From Bacteroidota bacterium (lineage in GTDB: Bacteria; Bacteroidota; Bacteroidia; 2-12-FULL-35-15), in NCBI GenBank assembly GCA_029237775.1, contig JAQZBR010000002.1:310001-374000 (forward strand): a stretch of DNA of 64,000 nucleotides, in the 5' to 3' direction. The notes below the pieces were generated by a model that was given only the letters and a program-made list of their open reading frames with translations, ran no database searches and was not told where the DNA came from. Shown here piece by piece: positions 43,690 through 53,499 of the stretch. Position 1 is the stretch's first letter; every line of letters begins with the position of its first letter. The position numbers and the translations under genes are program-made.

Positions 43690-43697
43690 CAAAGATA
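43690..43697 (-). promoter_or_regulatory. TATCTTTG (-7 box) of the helicase operon
   Basis: Minus-strand TATCTTTGCAAATC lies 23 bases before the start codon of the short DEAD helicase gene. The short leader contrasts with the long one of the RGG-tailed helicase. Confidence 0.65.
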
Positions 43698-43781
43698 GTT
43701 TAAAAGACGGATGAGTCACTGTTTCTCGCAATTTCATTCCGTCATTTTTTGTATATTTACGTAAACAGAATTTCCCCCGAT

Positions 43782-46466
43782 ATGAATCCAATAAAATACT
43801 GCATTGCAGCGCTTTGTCTTTTACATTCTTCTATAGCATCAGCTCAACATTTTATAAAAAAAGAGCCCGGTGTTCCTTTGACGTTCGTGGAAATGCAGCG
43901 ACAGTTCAATGCATGGTCTAAAACTGTGGACCTGAAAACTACAAAGCACTGGAAATATTTCAAGCGCTGGGAGAATGACATGCAGCTCAAAACCAATGGC
44001 CATGGTGAACTTGCAGATCCGGCCTTGTATATAAATGAAGCGATAAATGCGGCAGCTGCAAAACAACCTTCCAACAATATGCGTCTTTCGGGTTCCAACT
44101 GGTCGCCTGTAGGCCCTTTTGCATTGCCGGGTAATTTAACCGGTTACATGCAGAATGGTGTCGGACGAATTAATTGTCTCGCCTTCCACCCTACCGATCC
44201 AAACACTTATTTTGTTGGCGTTGCACAAGGCGGTGTATGGAAAACAAGTAACAACGGACAAAGCTGGACACCACTAACCGATAATCTTCCTATTACAAGA
44301 GTCAGTGATATCACTATCGATCCAAACAATCCGAACACCATGTACATTTCGCTTTGTGATTTCGAATACATTGACGTAGCCTTGAACATCGATGGTAGAA
44401 AAAGAAATACGCATTATGGACTTGGCGTCTACAAAACTACTGATGGAGGCCTAAACTGGTCGCCCACAGGATTGAGCTTTCAACTAACAAATGGTGATGC
44501 TTCCCTGATCAGAAAAGTTTTGATCAATCCCGCAAACAGCAACCAGCTTGTAGCATGCGGTGTTACCGGGATGTATACTTCCGCAAATGGAGGGGTTTCA
44601 TGGACACATACACTCGACACATTATTCTGGGATATGGTTCAGGATAAAGTAAATCCAAGTGTTTTATACGCGGCATCGGGATGGCTTTACTCGTCAAACT
44701 ACGGACATGCAGCAATTTACAAGTCAACAAATTTTGGAAGCACCTGGACTCAACTAAATACCGGAATTCCAACAACAGGCACAGTTCAAAGGATCAAGCT
44801 AGCCATTGCTCCTTCCGATAATAATTACGTATATGCGTTCGCTGTCGATGCTTCTGACGGAATGTACGGGATCTATAAATCAACAAATGCCGGATCAACC
44901 TGGCAGTATTTGAATCCGGGAGTAAATGTTCTGGAGTATGATCAGGGATTCGGTTCAGGCGGACAAGGTACTTACGACCTTGGATTCAATGTTAACTTCA
45001 CAAATAAGGATATTGTTTATACAGGCGGTGTAAATATCTGGGCATCTTCAGACGGAGCGCAAACGTTTGAACCAGTGAGTCACTGGACACTAAGCTACGG
45101 AGCAACACTACATGGCGACATCCATTTCATTGAAACAAATCCGCTTACAGGCGATGTGTTTGTCTGCAGTGATGGAGGAATTTACAGAACTGACAACGTA
45201 ATTTCCCAGGACTGGTCATTAGCATCAGGAGGCTCACCGTGGCCAACTAACTGGACGGATATCAGCAACGGATTGGCTATTACTTCATTTTACCGGATCT
45301 CCTCTTCACGAAATGTAGCGGGCAGATTATGCGCTGGCGCTCAGGATAATGCCACCTTTTATTTTGATGGAACAAGTTGGAATACAATTTTTGGCGGTGA
45401 TGGTATGGACACATATCTTGATCCTATTGATGACAATGTAGTGATCGGCTCCAGCCAATATGGAAATTTCTACTACTCGCCTGACGGAGGCTTTTCTGCC
45501 TATGATCTCGGGGCAAATGTAAATTTTGAAAACGGTGAATGGACCTCCCCTATCGTTGCCGACTATAATAATTATGGAACTCTGTATGTCGGTTTAACTA
45601 ATGTAAGCGCTTCCTATGATGGAGGAAATTCCTGGAACGGCTTGAGTCCGCTTCCATCAAATGGTATTTATGATAATGAGATCTCTGCTTTGGCTGTTTC
45701 TAACTCTAACTCATCAGTGATGTATGCAACCAGGAGGATTCGTTTTGAATATGGTTCGCCTTCAGGAGCATACTTTACTAATGACGGAGGTGCAAGCTGG
45801 AATGACATTACTTCCAACCTACCCGATTCAATCTACTATACAAGTATTGATGTAAGTCAGACAGATGCAAACACCGCATATATTGCACTTGCGGGGTTAA
45901 CTGCAGGACAAAAAGTTTACAAGACCACTAATGCAGGTCTAAGCTGGCAGAACATTTCCTTCAACCTTCCGAATGCGCCTGTGAATTGTATCAAGACGGT
46001 TCCGATGAGTGGAGAGCTTATGGTAGGAACAGATTTCGGGGTTTATATTTTTGATAATCTAAACAGTGTTTGGTTAAGCAGGAACACGGGGTTGCCGAAT
46101 GTTATCGTGTCGGATCTTGAATTCAACCCGATTTTAAATAAGATCTATGTTGCAACATTTGGTCGTGGAATCTGGGAAAGTGAGCTGAGTGCCATAACCG
46201 GAATCAACCAAGCTCCTGTAGCGAACAGCAGCGTTGAGCTTTTCCCTTCACCCAATAATGGAAACTTTACGTTGAAATTTTCTGACGCGTTCACAGGCGA
46301 AAAACTTAACATAGAAGTAATTGACGTTATGGGAAGAAAAGTTTACTCAAACACAATGAGCGGTCAGGCCGAGATCAAATTGGCTTTGGAACTTTCTTCA
46401 GGATTGTATTTCGCAAAAGTTAAGAGTAAGGATTTTAGCGGTGTAAAGAGCTTTACGGTAAAATAA
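43782..46466 (+). CDS. Secreted beta-propeller protein with T9SS sorting domain
   Basis: 894 aa from ATG 43782; the frame extends upstream to 43749 but this ATG leads straight into the signal peptide (YCIAALCLLHSSIASAQ). The body has BNR/sortilin-like blades, for example GVWKTSNNGQSWTPLTDNLP, GVYKTTDGGLNWSPTG and KVYKTTNAGLSWQNISFNLP, in about ten copies, consistent with one or two propellers. The C-terminus is a type A T9SS sorting domain (LFPSPNNGNFTLKF... SGVKSFTVK). It is probably displayed on or released from the cell surface. Substrate unknown. Confidence 0.9.
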   Translation: MNPIKYCIAALCLLHSSIASAQHFIKKEPGVPLTFVEMQRQFNAWSKTVDLKTTKHWKYFKRWENDMQLKTNGHGELADPALYINEAINAAAAKQPSNNMRLSGSNWSPVGPFALPGNLTGYMQNGVGRINCLAFHPTDPNTYFVGVAQGGVWKTSNNGQSWTPLTDNLPITRVSDITIDPNNPNTMYISLCDFEYIDVALNIDGRKRNTHYGLGVYKTTDGGLNWSPTGLSFQLTNGDASLIRKVLINPANSNQLVACGVTGMYTSANGGVSWTHTLDTLFWDMVQDKVNPSVLYAASGWLYSSNYGHAAIYKSTNFGSTWTQLNTGIPTTGTVQRIKLAIAPSDNNYVYAFAVDASDGMYGIYKSTNAGSTWQYLNPGVNVLEYDQGFGSGGQGTYDLGFNVNFTNKDIVYTGGVNIWASSDGAQTFEPVSHWTLSYGATLHGDIHFIETNPLTGDVFVCSDGGIYRTDNVISQDWSLASGGSPWPTNWTDISNGLAITSFYRISSSRNVAGRLCAGAQDNATFYFDGTSWNTIFGGDGMDTYLDPIDDNVVIGSSQYGNFYYSPDGGFSAYDLGANVNFENGEWTSPIVADYNNYGTLYVGLTNVSASYDGGNSWNGLSPLPSNGIYDNEISALAVSNSNSSVMYATRRIRFEYGSPSGAYFTNDGGASWNDITSNLPDSIYYTSIDVSQTDANTAYIALAGLTAGQKVYKTTNAGLSWQNISFNLPNAPVNCIKTVPMSGELMVGTDFGVYIFDNLNSVWLSRNTGLPNVIVSDLEFNPILNKIYVATFGRGIWESELSAITGINQAPVANSSVELFPSPNNGNFTLKFSDAFTGEKLNIEVIDVMGRKVYSNTMSGQAEIKLALELSSGLYFAKVKSKDFSGVKSFTVK

Positions 46467-46498
46467 TTTTTTTGGAAATTGACTTTATACACATTCCG

Positions 46499-46554
46499 TT
46501 GTGAATACCATTTTTCGGGTTACTCATTCTGTCATTCACAATTATATACATTTG
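46499..46554. promoter_or_regulatory. TACATTTG box preceded by inverted repeat TTGTGAAT/ATTCACAA
   Basis: TTGTGAAT (46499-46506) and ATTCACAA (46534-46541) are perfect inverted copies 27 bases apart. The second ends six bases before TACATTTG (46547-46554), the likely -7 box of the DUF1761 gene. This could be an operator or a weak hairpin. Confidence 0.5.
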
Positions 46555-46576
46555 ACCGAACCAAAACTCGAAACAA

Positions 46577-47083
46577 ATGTTAACAATCAATTTTTTAGTG
46601 ATCGCGCTCGCTGCTTTAATTCCGATGGTGATCGGATCGATATGGTATAACCCAAAAGTATTTGGAACAATCTGGATGCATGTTTCAGGGGTTTCAGAAC
46701 CTGATACGAAACGCGGACACATGTGGGTGACTTTCCTGCTAACTTATGTATTTTCTTTTTTAATGGGAATTACGATAACATTTATGGTGATTCATCAGTT
46801 CGGAGTGTTCTCCACACTTGCCAACGAAGTTGGATTCTTAAAAGATTCTAACAGTGAGGCTACTATTTTCTTTAATGATTTCATGGCAAAATACGGAACC
46901 AACTTCCGCACGTTTAAGCATGGCGCATTTCATGGGACAATGACCGGATTTACAATCGCTCTCCCTGTTTTAGCTGTCAACGCAATGTTTGAAGGAAAAG
47001 GCTTTAAGTATATTGCACTTAACGCAGGTTATTGGATCGTTTCAATGGCTCTAATGGGTGGTGCCATCTGCGCATTCAACTAA
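46577..47083 (+). CDS. DUF1761 family membrane protein
   Basis: 168 aa with four hydrophobic helices. The start MLTINFLVIALAALIPMVIGSIWYNPKVFGTIWMHVSG is typical of DUF1761. Later helices include LLTYVFSFLMGITITFMVI and AFHGTMTGFTIALPVLAVNAMF. It should sit in the inner membrane. The function is unknown. A terminator hairpin follows at 47108-47137. Confidence 0.88.
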   Translation: MLTINFLVIALAALIPMVIGSIWYNPKVFGTIWMHVSGVSEPDTKRGHMWVTFLLTYVFSFLMGITITFMVIHQFGVFSTLANEVGFLKDSNSEATIFFNDFMAKYGTNFRTFKHGAFHGTMTGFTIALPVLAVNAMFEGKGFKYIALNAGYWIVSMALMGGAICAFN

Positions 47084-47107
47084 TCAATTAATAATAAATT
47101 TAATCGG

Positions 47108-47137
47108 AGGCCTTTCATTTTTTGAGAGGCCTTTTTT
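47108..47137 (+). terminator. Probable terminator
   Basis: AGGCCTTTC and GAGAGGCCT pair with one mismatch around a short loop, followed by six T residues. Confidence 0.75.
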
Positions 47138-47200
47138 ATGTCCCAAACATTCACTTGCACATTCGTTTTTATACCTAATTTTGTTTTGAAAATTTCACAA

Positions 47201-47887
47201 ATGAAGAACAGTATCCCACCTGGTGCAATTGAATTTCTGAAACTCGTCAAGAAAAACAATAATCGTGACTGGTTCAATGCGAACAAAGAGAGGTATCTTA
47301 AAGAACACGAGGCAATCATCGCTTTTGCTGACGATCTTTTGAAAGAAATGAACAAGCATGATCATATAGAAACACCTTCCGGCAAAAAAAGTCTGCACCG
47401 GATCTATCGCGACACAAGATTCTCAAAAGAAAAAACTCCTTATAAAATCAACTGGAGCGGAAGCTTTAGCCGGGCGACAAAAAAGCTACGCGGTAGTTAT
47501 TACTTCCACATTGAGCCCGGAAACAGTTTTGTTGGCGGAGGTTTCTGGGGCCCGAATCCGGACGATCTTAAGCGCATCCGTCAGGAAATTGATTATGACG
47601 CAAAACCATTCCGGAAAGTATTGAACAGCAAAAGCTTTAAAGAGACCTTCGGAACTCTACAGGGAGAGCGATTAACTTCTGCTCCACAAGGCTTTAAGTC
47701 AGACCACCCGGAGATCGATCTGTTGCGCTATAAACAATTCCTATTAATGAAAAAGTTCAGTGATAAAGAAGTGCTCAACCCGGATTTCCTTAAACAGGTA
47801 AATGATACATTCAAAAAGATGCGCCCATTTTTCGATCTCATGAGTGAAGTGCTGACAACCGACTCTAATGGGATCTCAACTGTTTAA
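47201..47887 (+). CDS. DUF2461 family protein
   Basis: 228 aa starting at ATG 47201; the longer frame from 47138 adds a stretch that overlaps the terminator and lacks family similarity. DUF2461 marks are the opening GAIEFLKLVKKNNNRDWFNANKERYLKEHEAI, HRIYRDTRFSKEKTPYKINWSGSF and YYFHIEPGNSFVGGGFWGPNPDDLKRIRQEI. The protein is cytosolic and of unknown function. Its stop codon touches the start of the DUF2306 gene. Confidence 0.92.
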   Translation: MKNSIPPGAIEFLKLVKKNNNRDWFNANKERYLKEHEAIIAFADDLLKEMNKHDHIETPSGKKSLHRIYRDTRFSKEKTPYKINWSGSFSRATKKLRGSYYFHIEPGNSFVGGGFWGPNPDDLKRIRQEIDYDAKPFRKVLNSKSFKETFGTLQGERLTSAPQGFKSDHPEIDLLRYKQFLLMKKFSDKEVLNPDFLKQVNDTFKKMRPFFDLMSEVLTTDSNGISTV

Positions 47888-48547
47888 ATGAGAAAGCTGT
47901 TTTCTTATATTTTATTATGCTCCGGAGTTTTCTTCTTCATGTTAATGATGAAGATCACTATACCCTATTTCTCGTTCGAATATGATGTGGATTTTCTTTT
48001 AACCAAACAAAGTGTCCTGCACATCAGCGTCTGGCGCATCGCTTTCTATTCCCATATCTCGAGCAGCCTTATTATTCTACTTGCCGGGATTATTCAATTC
48101 ATTAAAACGGTGATTATCCACAAGCCGCAAATACATCGCGCAATCGGCAAGGTGTATATATCTTTGATATTGTTTGTAAGCGCACCGGCAGGATTTGTTA
48201 TGGCTATTTATGCGAATGGAGGAATAGCGGCTAAAACTTCGTTCGGGATCATTTCGGTTTTGTGGTGGTATTTTACATTTACCGCGTACCGAAAAGTAAG
48301 AGCCGGGAAGATTCAGGAGCACCTTAACTTTATGTACAGAAGTTTTGCGCTTACCTTATCAGCTATCACCTTAAGAATTTATGTACTCGTGCTCCCATCA
48401 GTTATACATTTGCCGGCAAAAGAAATGTACACGTTGGTTTCCTTCCTGAGCTGGATCCCTAATTTGATGGTAGCAGAATGGCTGATCAGAAAAACATTCT
48501 TCTATAAAGATGTTATTCTGAAACCGCAAGAACAGGCTGCTCAATGA
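47888..48547 (+). CDS. DUF2306 family membrane protein
   Basis: 219 aa with about six membrane helices. The helix-loop SHISSSLIILLAGIIQFIKTVIIHKPQIHRAIGKVYI and the HLNFMYRSFALTLSAITLRIYVLVLP stretch are typical of DUF2306, a family that places histidines near helix ends. It starts directly after the DUF2461 stop. Its last 35 bases overlap the end of the convergent lipoprotein gene on the other strand. Confidence 0.88.
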   Translation: MRKLFSYILLCSGVFFFMLMMKITIPYFSFEYDVDFLLTKQSVLHISVWRIAFYSHISSSLIILLAGIIQFIKTVIIHKPQIHRAIGKVYISLILFVSAPAGFVMAIYANGGIAAKTSFGIISVLWWYFTFTAYRKVRAGKIQEHLNFMYRSFALTLSAITLRIYVLVLPSVIHLPAKEMYTLVSFLSWIPNLMVAEWLIRKTFFYKDVILKPQEQAAQ

Positions 48548-49718
48548 TCTTTCCGTCCGGCTTGATCAAGAATGACGTTTCTTTTATCTGCGTGGTTCCC
48601 GTTACGTAATTATCAAAATCTTTTTTATTGTATGGTTTCTTCCACTCACGTTTATGCACCGTGCTTGTAAATGTATTCGTGTTGAATTGAAGTGTTATTA
48701 ATTGTTCCCCAGATTGCAGTGCAACAATCTTAGAATCGATGATCTCGGCTTTCTTATTATAGATAACTAAACGATGATAAATGTGTCTCATATCGATCGG
48801 ACAAGCATTCTCTGAAGTATCCACCGCATAAATTACGGCATGTAACGAATCACCGATTGGTGTGATATGAGTAAAATTGAACTGATGCCAGCTGTCGGGC
48901 TTTTCTCTTTTCTCAAGCAGATAATTCATGTATATGTATGATGAGCTCGGCCCCTCCAATTCGTAGTTGCTGTTTTGGCCGTTAAATTCATCGTATTGAA
49001 AATTACGCACAGTCAGCTTGTTTATTTCAAACACAGGAGATACATCTTTGATGGACGAAAGCATTTCCTTAAATGTGCTTTCAAGCTTATTGTACGCTGT
49101 AAGCTCCTCATCTGAAAGAAACAGAAGCATCATTTTCTTCGTCTCTTCTGAAGTGGCATCGATCTTCAGTCGTTTATCGGAGAACAGCTTTTTCTTCAGT
49201 TCCGGTATATCGAACCCTAATTCCCGGGCGTTGTAAATGAGGTCTCCATACAAATATCCTCGTGCAGCGACTTCTGCAACAAGGTATTCATAGTAAGTGT
49301 CCTGATCAGGCTGGCCAAAGACAAAAACCTGCGATGACTGATCAGAATTATCTCGGATATAACTTGAGTTTACGATCGGGTAATACAATTCAGTCAGCTC
49401 TTCATAATCGCCCGATCTTTCCAGAAGAGATGCGAGCTTTTTATAATATTCCAACTTCGGATTTAAAGTGATCGCTCTCTTTACGAAATATGTGGCCGTT
49501 GATAAGTCATTACTTTCAGCCTCTGAACTTTTCTTTATATAGGATTCAGCCATTTCTGAATTGGCATCTTTATACGTTTGCATATAAGTATAAATTGAAT
49601 CGCCACGATAGATCGAGCTTGCGCGTAAGGCAGGAACATCCCGGTACTCTGTCACGATCTTTTTGTCGCAGGACAGAAGCAGCACCGATAAAGCAGTAAA
49701 TAAAAATAAGTTTTTCAT
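48513..49718 (-). CDS. TPR-like lipoprotein, twin B
   Basis: 401 aa from ATG 49718, where a lipoprotein signal starts (MKNLFLFTALSVLLLSC, lipobox LLSC); the longer frame to 49793 overlaps the upstream gene. The middle part has TPR-like helices (ATYFVKRAITLNPKLEYYKKLASLLERSGDY). The C-terminal third (HQFNFTHITPIGDSLHAVIYAVD... IIDSKIVALQSGEQ... GKIIEQPV) has the same layout as the end of its upstream neighbour, so the two are paralogues. It is the last gene in the oxygenase operon and overlaps DUF2306 by 35 bases. Confidence 0.82.
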   Translation of the reverse strand: MKNLFLFTALSVLLLSCDKKIVTEYRDVPALRASSIYRGDSIYTYMQTYKDANSEMAESYIKKSSEAESNDLSTATYFVKRAITLNPKLEYYKKLASLLERSGDYEELTELYYPIVNSSYIRDNSDQSSQVFVFGQPDQDTYYEYLVAEVAARGYLYGDLIYNARELGFDIPELKKKLFSDKRLKIDATSEETKKMMLLFLSDEELTAYNKLESTFKEMLSSIKDVSPVFEINKLTVRNFQYDEFNGQNSNYELEGPSSSYIYMNYLLEKREKPDSWHQFNFTHITPIGDSLHAVIYAVDTSENACPIDMRHIYHRLVIYNKKAEIIDSKIVALQSGEQLITLQFNTNTFTSTVHKREWKKPYNKKDFDNYVTGTTQIKETSFLIKPDGKIIEQPVLAVSE

Positions 49719-49719
49719 A

Positions 49720-50904
49720 TTAGTTCTTTGCAAATACAACTGAATCAGAATAATTAGCAGGGACAGAAAGCTCAACGATCTCACCGTTATCATTCAGACG
49801 AAATGTGGCCGTGGCCAGAAGTTCATATTTATCAACTTCATTTTCATCAAACGGCACTTTATCTATTGATTGTTTCCAGATGCGTTTATAGTCCTGAAGT
49901 ACGATCTCATTATTTTTAATTGTCCCTACTTTCACTTTCTCAGCCGAAAATTGTCCTGCAAAGACTTTCGTGGCAATGATATTCCCTTCGTTATCATAGG
50001 TTGACAACCTCGTGATCACCGGTTGCATCTCAGATTCCCAAAAGCTGATCGAAGAATATATCAGTGCCGTATATGCGGGTGTTTCAGCGACCTTTGCGAT
50101 ATAAAAGAAGTCATGCGACACATCCCGCCCGAAGCTTGTGTTCTGCATCTCAGGAATGAAACGTGCGAAATCGTAGCTGATCGATTGCTTGTTTCTCATG
50201 TCATCAAGGTTTTGAAAAGTGATCGCATAAGGTTGCTGATACACTTCAAAGGATTTTTTATAGAGATCAAAAACATTTTCTGCTTTTCCATCTTTTGTCA
50301 ATACACGACTTAGCATCTCTTTGTATTCTGCTGTAGCAGCAATTGAACGGAGGTTCTGATCTTTTAATAATAGAGATGTGTCCGAAAATCCACTGTTAAA
50401 TGCATTTTCAAGGTTATAGACCACATTATAAATACCAATAGTTTCATCGCTTTTTAACAGAATATTATTAGCAGCCGCCAGCTTGTAATACACAATCGAA
50501 GCCGGCTGAAAGTTGAGGTATTTCGCCACTTCAAAAGCCTCAACCGCATCCTTAACTGAAGCAGTGGATGATTTGGCATCAAGCAAAGCATTACCCAATT
50601 CATAATATGTCTTAGCATCCGGATAGGTCAGGATCGATTGACGGAACACTGATACAGCAGACTGAGGATCTTTTTTATTTTTATATGTATCAATTGCCTT
50701 CAGAAAGAGCTGTCGGCTCTGATTCTTTATTGAATCGGTTCCGGATTCACGTGAATCGAAGATCACATCATACACCATCTCCTTGTTAAAGATCTCCGAT
50801 TCAGTCAGCTTCTGATACTTGACGCGTGCAATGTAATTTTTTTCTGTTTGCGAGCAACTAACAGCAAGTACAGCCATCAGAAGCCAAAGGGGAATTGTTC
50901 TCAT
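49720..50904 (-). CDS. TPR-like lipoprotein, twin A
   Basis: 394-aa lipoprotein (MRTIPLWLLMAVLAVSC, lipobox LAVSC). A TPR-like part (AVSVFRQSILTYPDAKTYYELGNALLDAK) is followed by a domain ending in FFYIAKVAETPAYTALIYSS... RLSTYDNEGNIIATKVFAGQF... DYKRIWKQS... LNDNGEIVELSVP. The last part shares its strand order with twin B: a nested 'kind of value, identity, rate of change' beta layout. One base separates it from twin B and six from the oxygenase. It should be anchored to a membrane facing the periplasm. Confidence 0.82.
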   Translation of the reverse strand: MRTIPLWLLMAVLAVSCSQTEKNYIARVKYQKLTESEIFNKEMVYDVIFDSRESGTDSIKNQSRQLFLKAIDTYKNKKDPQSAVSVFRQSILTYPDAKTYYELGNALLDAKSSTASVKDAVEAFEVAKYLNFQPASIVYYKLAAANNILLKSDETIGIYNVVYNLENAFNSGFSDTSLLLKDQNLRSIAATAEYKEMLSRVLTKDGKAENVFDLYKKSFEVYQQPYAITFQNLDDMRNKQSISYDFARFIPEMQNTSFGRDVSHDFFYIAKVAETPAYTALIYSSISFWESEMQPVITRLSTYDNEGNIIATKVFAGQFSAEKVKVGTIKNNEIVLQDYKRIWKQSIDKVPFDENEVDKYELLATATFRLNDNGEIVELSVPANYSDSVVFAKN

Positions 50905-50910
50905 CTTGAT

Positions 50911-51522
50911 TTATTTATATGGTGGGCCTGCGATCCAACCTACGATAGATTTACGGCAGCCTTTAGTAACCGGACTAACTCTGTGTAATGCAAATGAAGG
51001 AAAAATAATAGCTGTTCCTTTTGTGCGCGGAGCGTTCACCACTTTTTGATTGATCATGAACTGAAGATCTCCTCCTTCATATTCTTCACTGTCGGATAGC
51101 TGAACGGTAATACTTAATTTACGATTGGAAATATCTCCGGGACCAAAGTCCATGTGCCAGTCAAAGAAACCTGTGTTGCTGTAACTAGCCAACTGTAGCT
51201 CCGTCTGAAACCCGGTGATCTCAAATTTGAATCTGTTGGTGTTTGTCTGAATACAAGCCGCAGAAAGCTTATCGTAGATCCAGTCGTTAGCTCCAGGTTT
51301 AAGGAACATGATCTGTGACTTTCTTAATTCATCTCGCATCTCTTCCCTACCCGCGTTATTCACTGCTGCATCACGCGCAGTTTCTTCATTCCAGGTATTT
51401 CTGATCTGTTCAACTTCTTCTTCTGTGAAGAAATTCGGGAACCAAACATGGTCAGCAAAATCCGGATTTAGATCTTTTCTTTTAATTGATGGTAAGAACC
51501 TGAATGGTTTGATGATTGGCAT
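50911..51522 (-). CDS. 2OG-Fe(II) oxygenase (PKHD-type)
   Basis: 203 aa from ATG 51522; the frame runs to 51600 but the residues before Met ([14 protein letters not shown]) do not fit the family. The double-stranded beta-helix carries the iron motif in FFDWHMDFG (HxD), the distal histidine in ALHRVSPV and the 2-oxoglutarate arginine in CRKSIVGW. The N-terminal DHVWFPNFFTEEEVEQI is the prolyl-4-hydroxylase-like start seen in YbiX/PKHD proteins. The enzyme should hydroxylate a protein or small molecule. It is the first gene of an operon with two lipoproteins. Confidence 0.88.
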   Translation of the reverse strand: MPIIKPFRFLPSIKRKDLNPDFADHVWFPNFFTEEEVEQIRNTWNEETARDAAVNNAGREEMRDELRKSQIMFLKPGANDWIYDKLSAACIQTNTNRFKFEITGFQTELQLASYSNTGFFDWHMDFGPGDISNRKLSITVQLSDSEEYEGGDLQFMINQKVVNAPRTKGTAIIFPSFALHRVSPVTKGCRKSIVGWIAGPPYK

Positions 51523-51641
51523 GATACCCGTTTCTGTGTACAACAAAGTAATTGCATTTATTTTAAATTCTGAATTTTCGGGAGGACGAAATATTAACAT
51601 TTCAAAACAGGAAAATATGTATTTTCACAAAAAAATACGGT

Positions 51642-52916
51642 ATGTCAGAAAAACCCAATAACAAGGCTCTTACTTTTATATTCATCACTGTTTTAATTGA
51701 TGTAATAGGGCTGGGTGTAATTATTCCGGTGATCCCGAAATTAATTGAAGAGCTTACTGGTGGCGGGTTAAGCGAAGCTTCACAATACAACGCATGGCTT
51801 ACCGTAGCTTATGGTGTTATGCAATTCGTTTTTTCCCCAATCCTTGGCGGACTGAGCGATAGATTTGGAAGGCGTCCCGTTTTGCTTCTTTCGCTTATGG
51901 GCTTAGGCCTTGATTATATATTTATGGCCCTCGCTCCTACTATTGCATGGCTTTTTCTCGGGCGTGTCATTGCGGGATTGTGCGGGGCTAGTTTCAGCAC
52001 TGCTGCCGCGTACATAGCCGATATCAGCACTCCCGAGAAACGAGCACAAAATTTTGGCCTGATCGGAGCGGCTTTTGGTGTTGGATTTATCATCGGGCCA
52101 ACCATTGGTGGACTTTGCGGAGCCTGGGGAGCGAGAATACCATTCTTTGTCGCAGCCGGATTCTCATTGTTGAACTTTGTCTTCGGTTATTTTATTTTGC
52201 CGGAATCCCTTCCGGAAAGTAACAGAAGAAAGTTTGACTGGAAGCGAGCAAATCCGATCGGATCTTTACTCAACCTTAAAAGATATCCGGTAATTGCCGG
52301 ATTGGTTGTTTCATATCTCCTGCTTTTTATGGCCGGTAAATCGGTAGAGTCTACATGGACGTTCTATACAATGCTTAAATTCCACTGGAATATAGTATGG
52401 GTTGGTATTTCATTAAGTGTTGTCGGAATTCTTGTCGCAATCGTGCAGGGAGGACTCATCAGAATGATCATACCGAAACTGGGAAACAAGAAATCAGTTT
52501 ACACCGGCCTCTTCCTTTATCTTGCCGGACTGATACTTTTTGCATTTGCCACTAAAGGCTGGATGATGTTTGCCTTCCTTGTGCCTTATTGTTTGGGCGG
52601 CATTGCAGGACCTGCTTTACAGGGAATCATGTCGAGCCAGGTACCTGTTAATGAACAAGGCGAACTTCAGGGCGCATTAACAAGCTTGATGAGCCTTACC
52701 ACTATTCTGGGTCCGCTGATGATGAATAATCTCTTCTATTATTTTACGAAGGAAGATGCTCCCATTTACTTCCCCGGAGCTGCTTTTATTGCGGGCGCCA
52801 TTTTGCTTTTACTGGGAATCCTGTTCGCTGTAAAATCCTTAAACAGATATCATGACGCGGTTACTGCTTCGGATGCCGCTAATGTTGCCGTCTCAGAGGT
52901 AAAGATTACCGAATAG
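51642..52916 (+). CDS. MFS transporter, TCR/Tet-like family
   Basis: 424-aa transporter with twelve membrane helices. The family motif [20 protein letters not shown] (loop 2-3) and the motif [21 protein letters not shown] on helix 4 to 5 are typical of the tetracycline/multidrug branch (TetA-like). The order and length match. The substrate is not predictable; tetracycline resistance should not be assumed. It is divergent from the oxygenase gene. Confidence 0.9.
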   Translation: MSEKPNNKALTFIFITVLIDVIGLGVIIPVIPKLIEELTGGGLSEASQYNAWLTVAYGVMQFVFSPILGGLSDRFGRRPVLLLSLMGLGLDYIFMALAPTIAWLFLGRVIAGLCGASFSTAAAYIADISTPEKRAQNFGLIGAAFGVGFIIGPTIGGLCGAWGARIPFFVAAGFSLLNFVFGYFILPESLPESNRRKFDWKRANPIGSLLNLKRYPVIAGLVVSYLLLFMAGKSVESTWTFYTMLKFHWNIVWVGISLSVVGILVAIVQGGLIRMIIPKLGNKKSVYTGLFLYLAGLILFAFATKGWMMFAFLVPYCLGGIAGPALQGIMSSQVPVNEQGELQGALTSLMSLTTILGPLMMNNLFYYFTKEDAPIYFPGAAFIAGAILLLLGILFAVKSLNRYHDAVTASDAANVAVSEVKITE

Positions 52917-52956
52917 ATCCCTGCCGGGCTGGTATTATTTTTTACTCTTTTACCTT

Positions 52957-53484
52957 ATGAAAGCAGTAATAAAACGTCCGGTCATTAAGCATTTTTTTCT
53001 GAAAGATGATGGCACATTTCCCAACAATGGAAAGCTACCGGTATTGCTTTATAAATCCGCCTGGCAGCTTCCTCTGTTCAGAGTAACCTTTATCAAATCC
53101 GAATTGAGATCACATTTCTGGGAGAACTCCTGGAGAAACGGTGTTCACGAATATCATCATTATCACAGCACCGCGCATGAGGTATTATGTGCTTACAAGG
53201 GGGAAACCAAACTTCTTCTCGGGGGCAATAACGGAGTGATTGTAGATTTTTCTGCAGGTGATGTTCTGATCATTCCGGCAGGCGTGGCACACAAAAACAT
53301 CCAGCCCGACAATCCATTGAAATGTGTTGGTGCTTATCCGAAAGGACAGAATTACGATATGAATTACGGTGAGGACAAAGAAAGGCCTGCTGCGGATAAT
53401 AATATTAAAAATGTTTCATTGCCACTGGCAGACCCTATTTTCGGTAAAGACGGACCTTTAATGGATTATTGGCACAAACGTTAA
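52957..53484 (+). CDS. Cupin domain protein
   Basis: 175 aa, soluble, with a cupin barrel. Metal-ligand histidines lie in HEYHHYHSTAHEVLCAYKGE (cupin motif 1) and in IPAGVAHKNIQPD (motif 2). The C-terminal segment KGQNYDMNYGEDKERP is typical of the YjlB-like group. The role is unknown; a small-molecule dioxygenase or isomerase is possible. It follows the MFS transporter by 40 bases on the same strand. Confidence 0.86.
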   Translation: MKAVIKRPVIKHFFLKDDGTFPNNGKLPVLLYKSAWQLPLFRVTFIKSELRSHFWENSWRNGVHEYHHYHSTAHEVLCAYKGETKLLLGGNNGVIVDFSAGDVLIIPAGVAHKNIQPDNPLKCVGAYPKGQNYDMNYGEDKERPAADNNIKNVSLPLADPIFGKDGPLMDYWHKR

Positions 53485-53499
53485 ATACTTATCAATAGG

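Noticed and set aside
51642-52916. Tetracycline resistance gene
   Set aside because: The MFS family is broad and context is chromosomal; substrate cannot be inferred.
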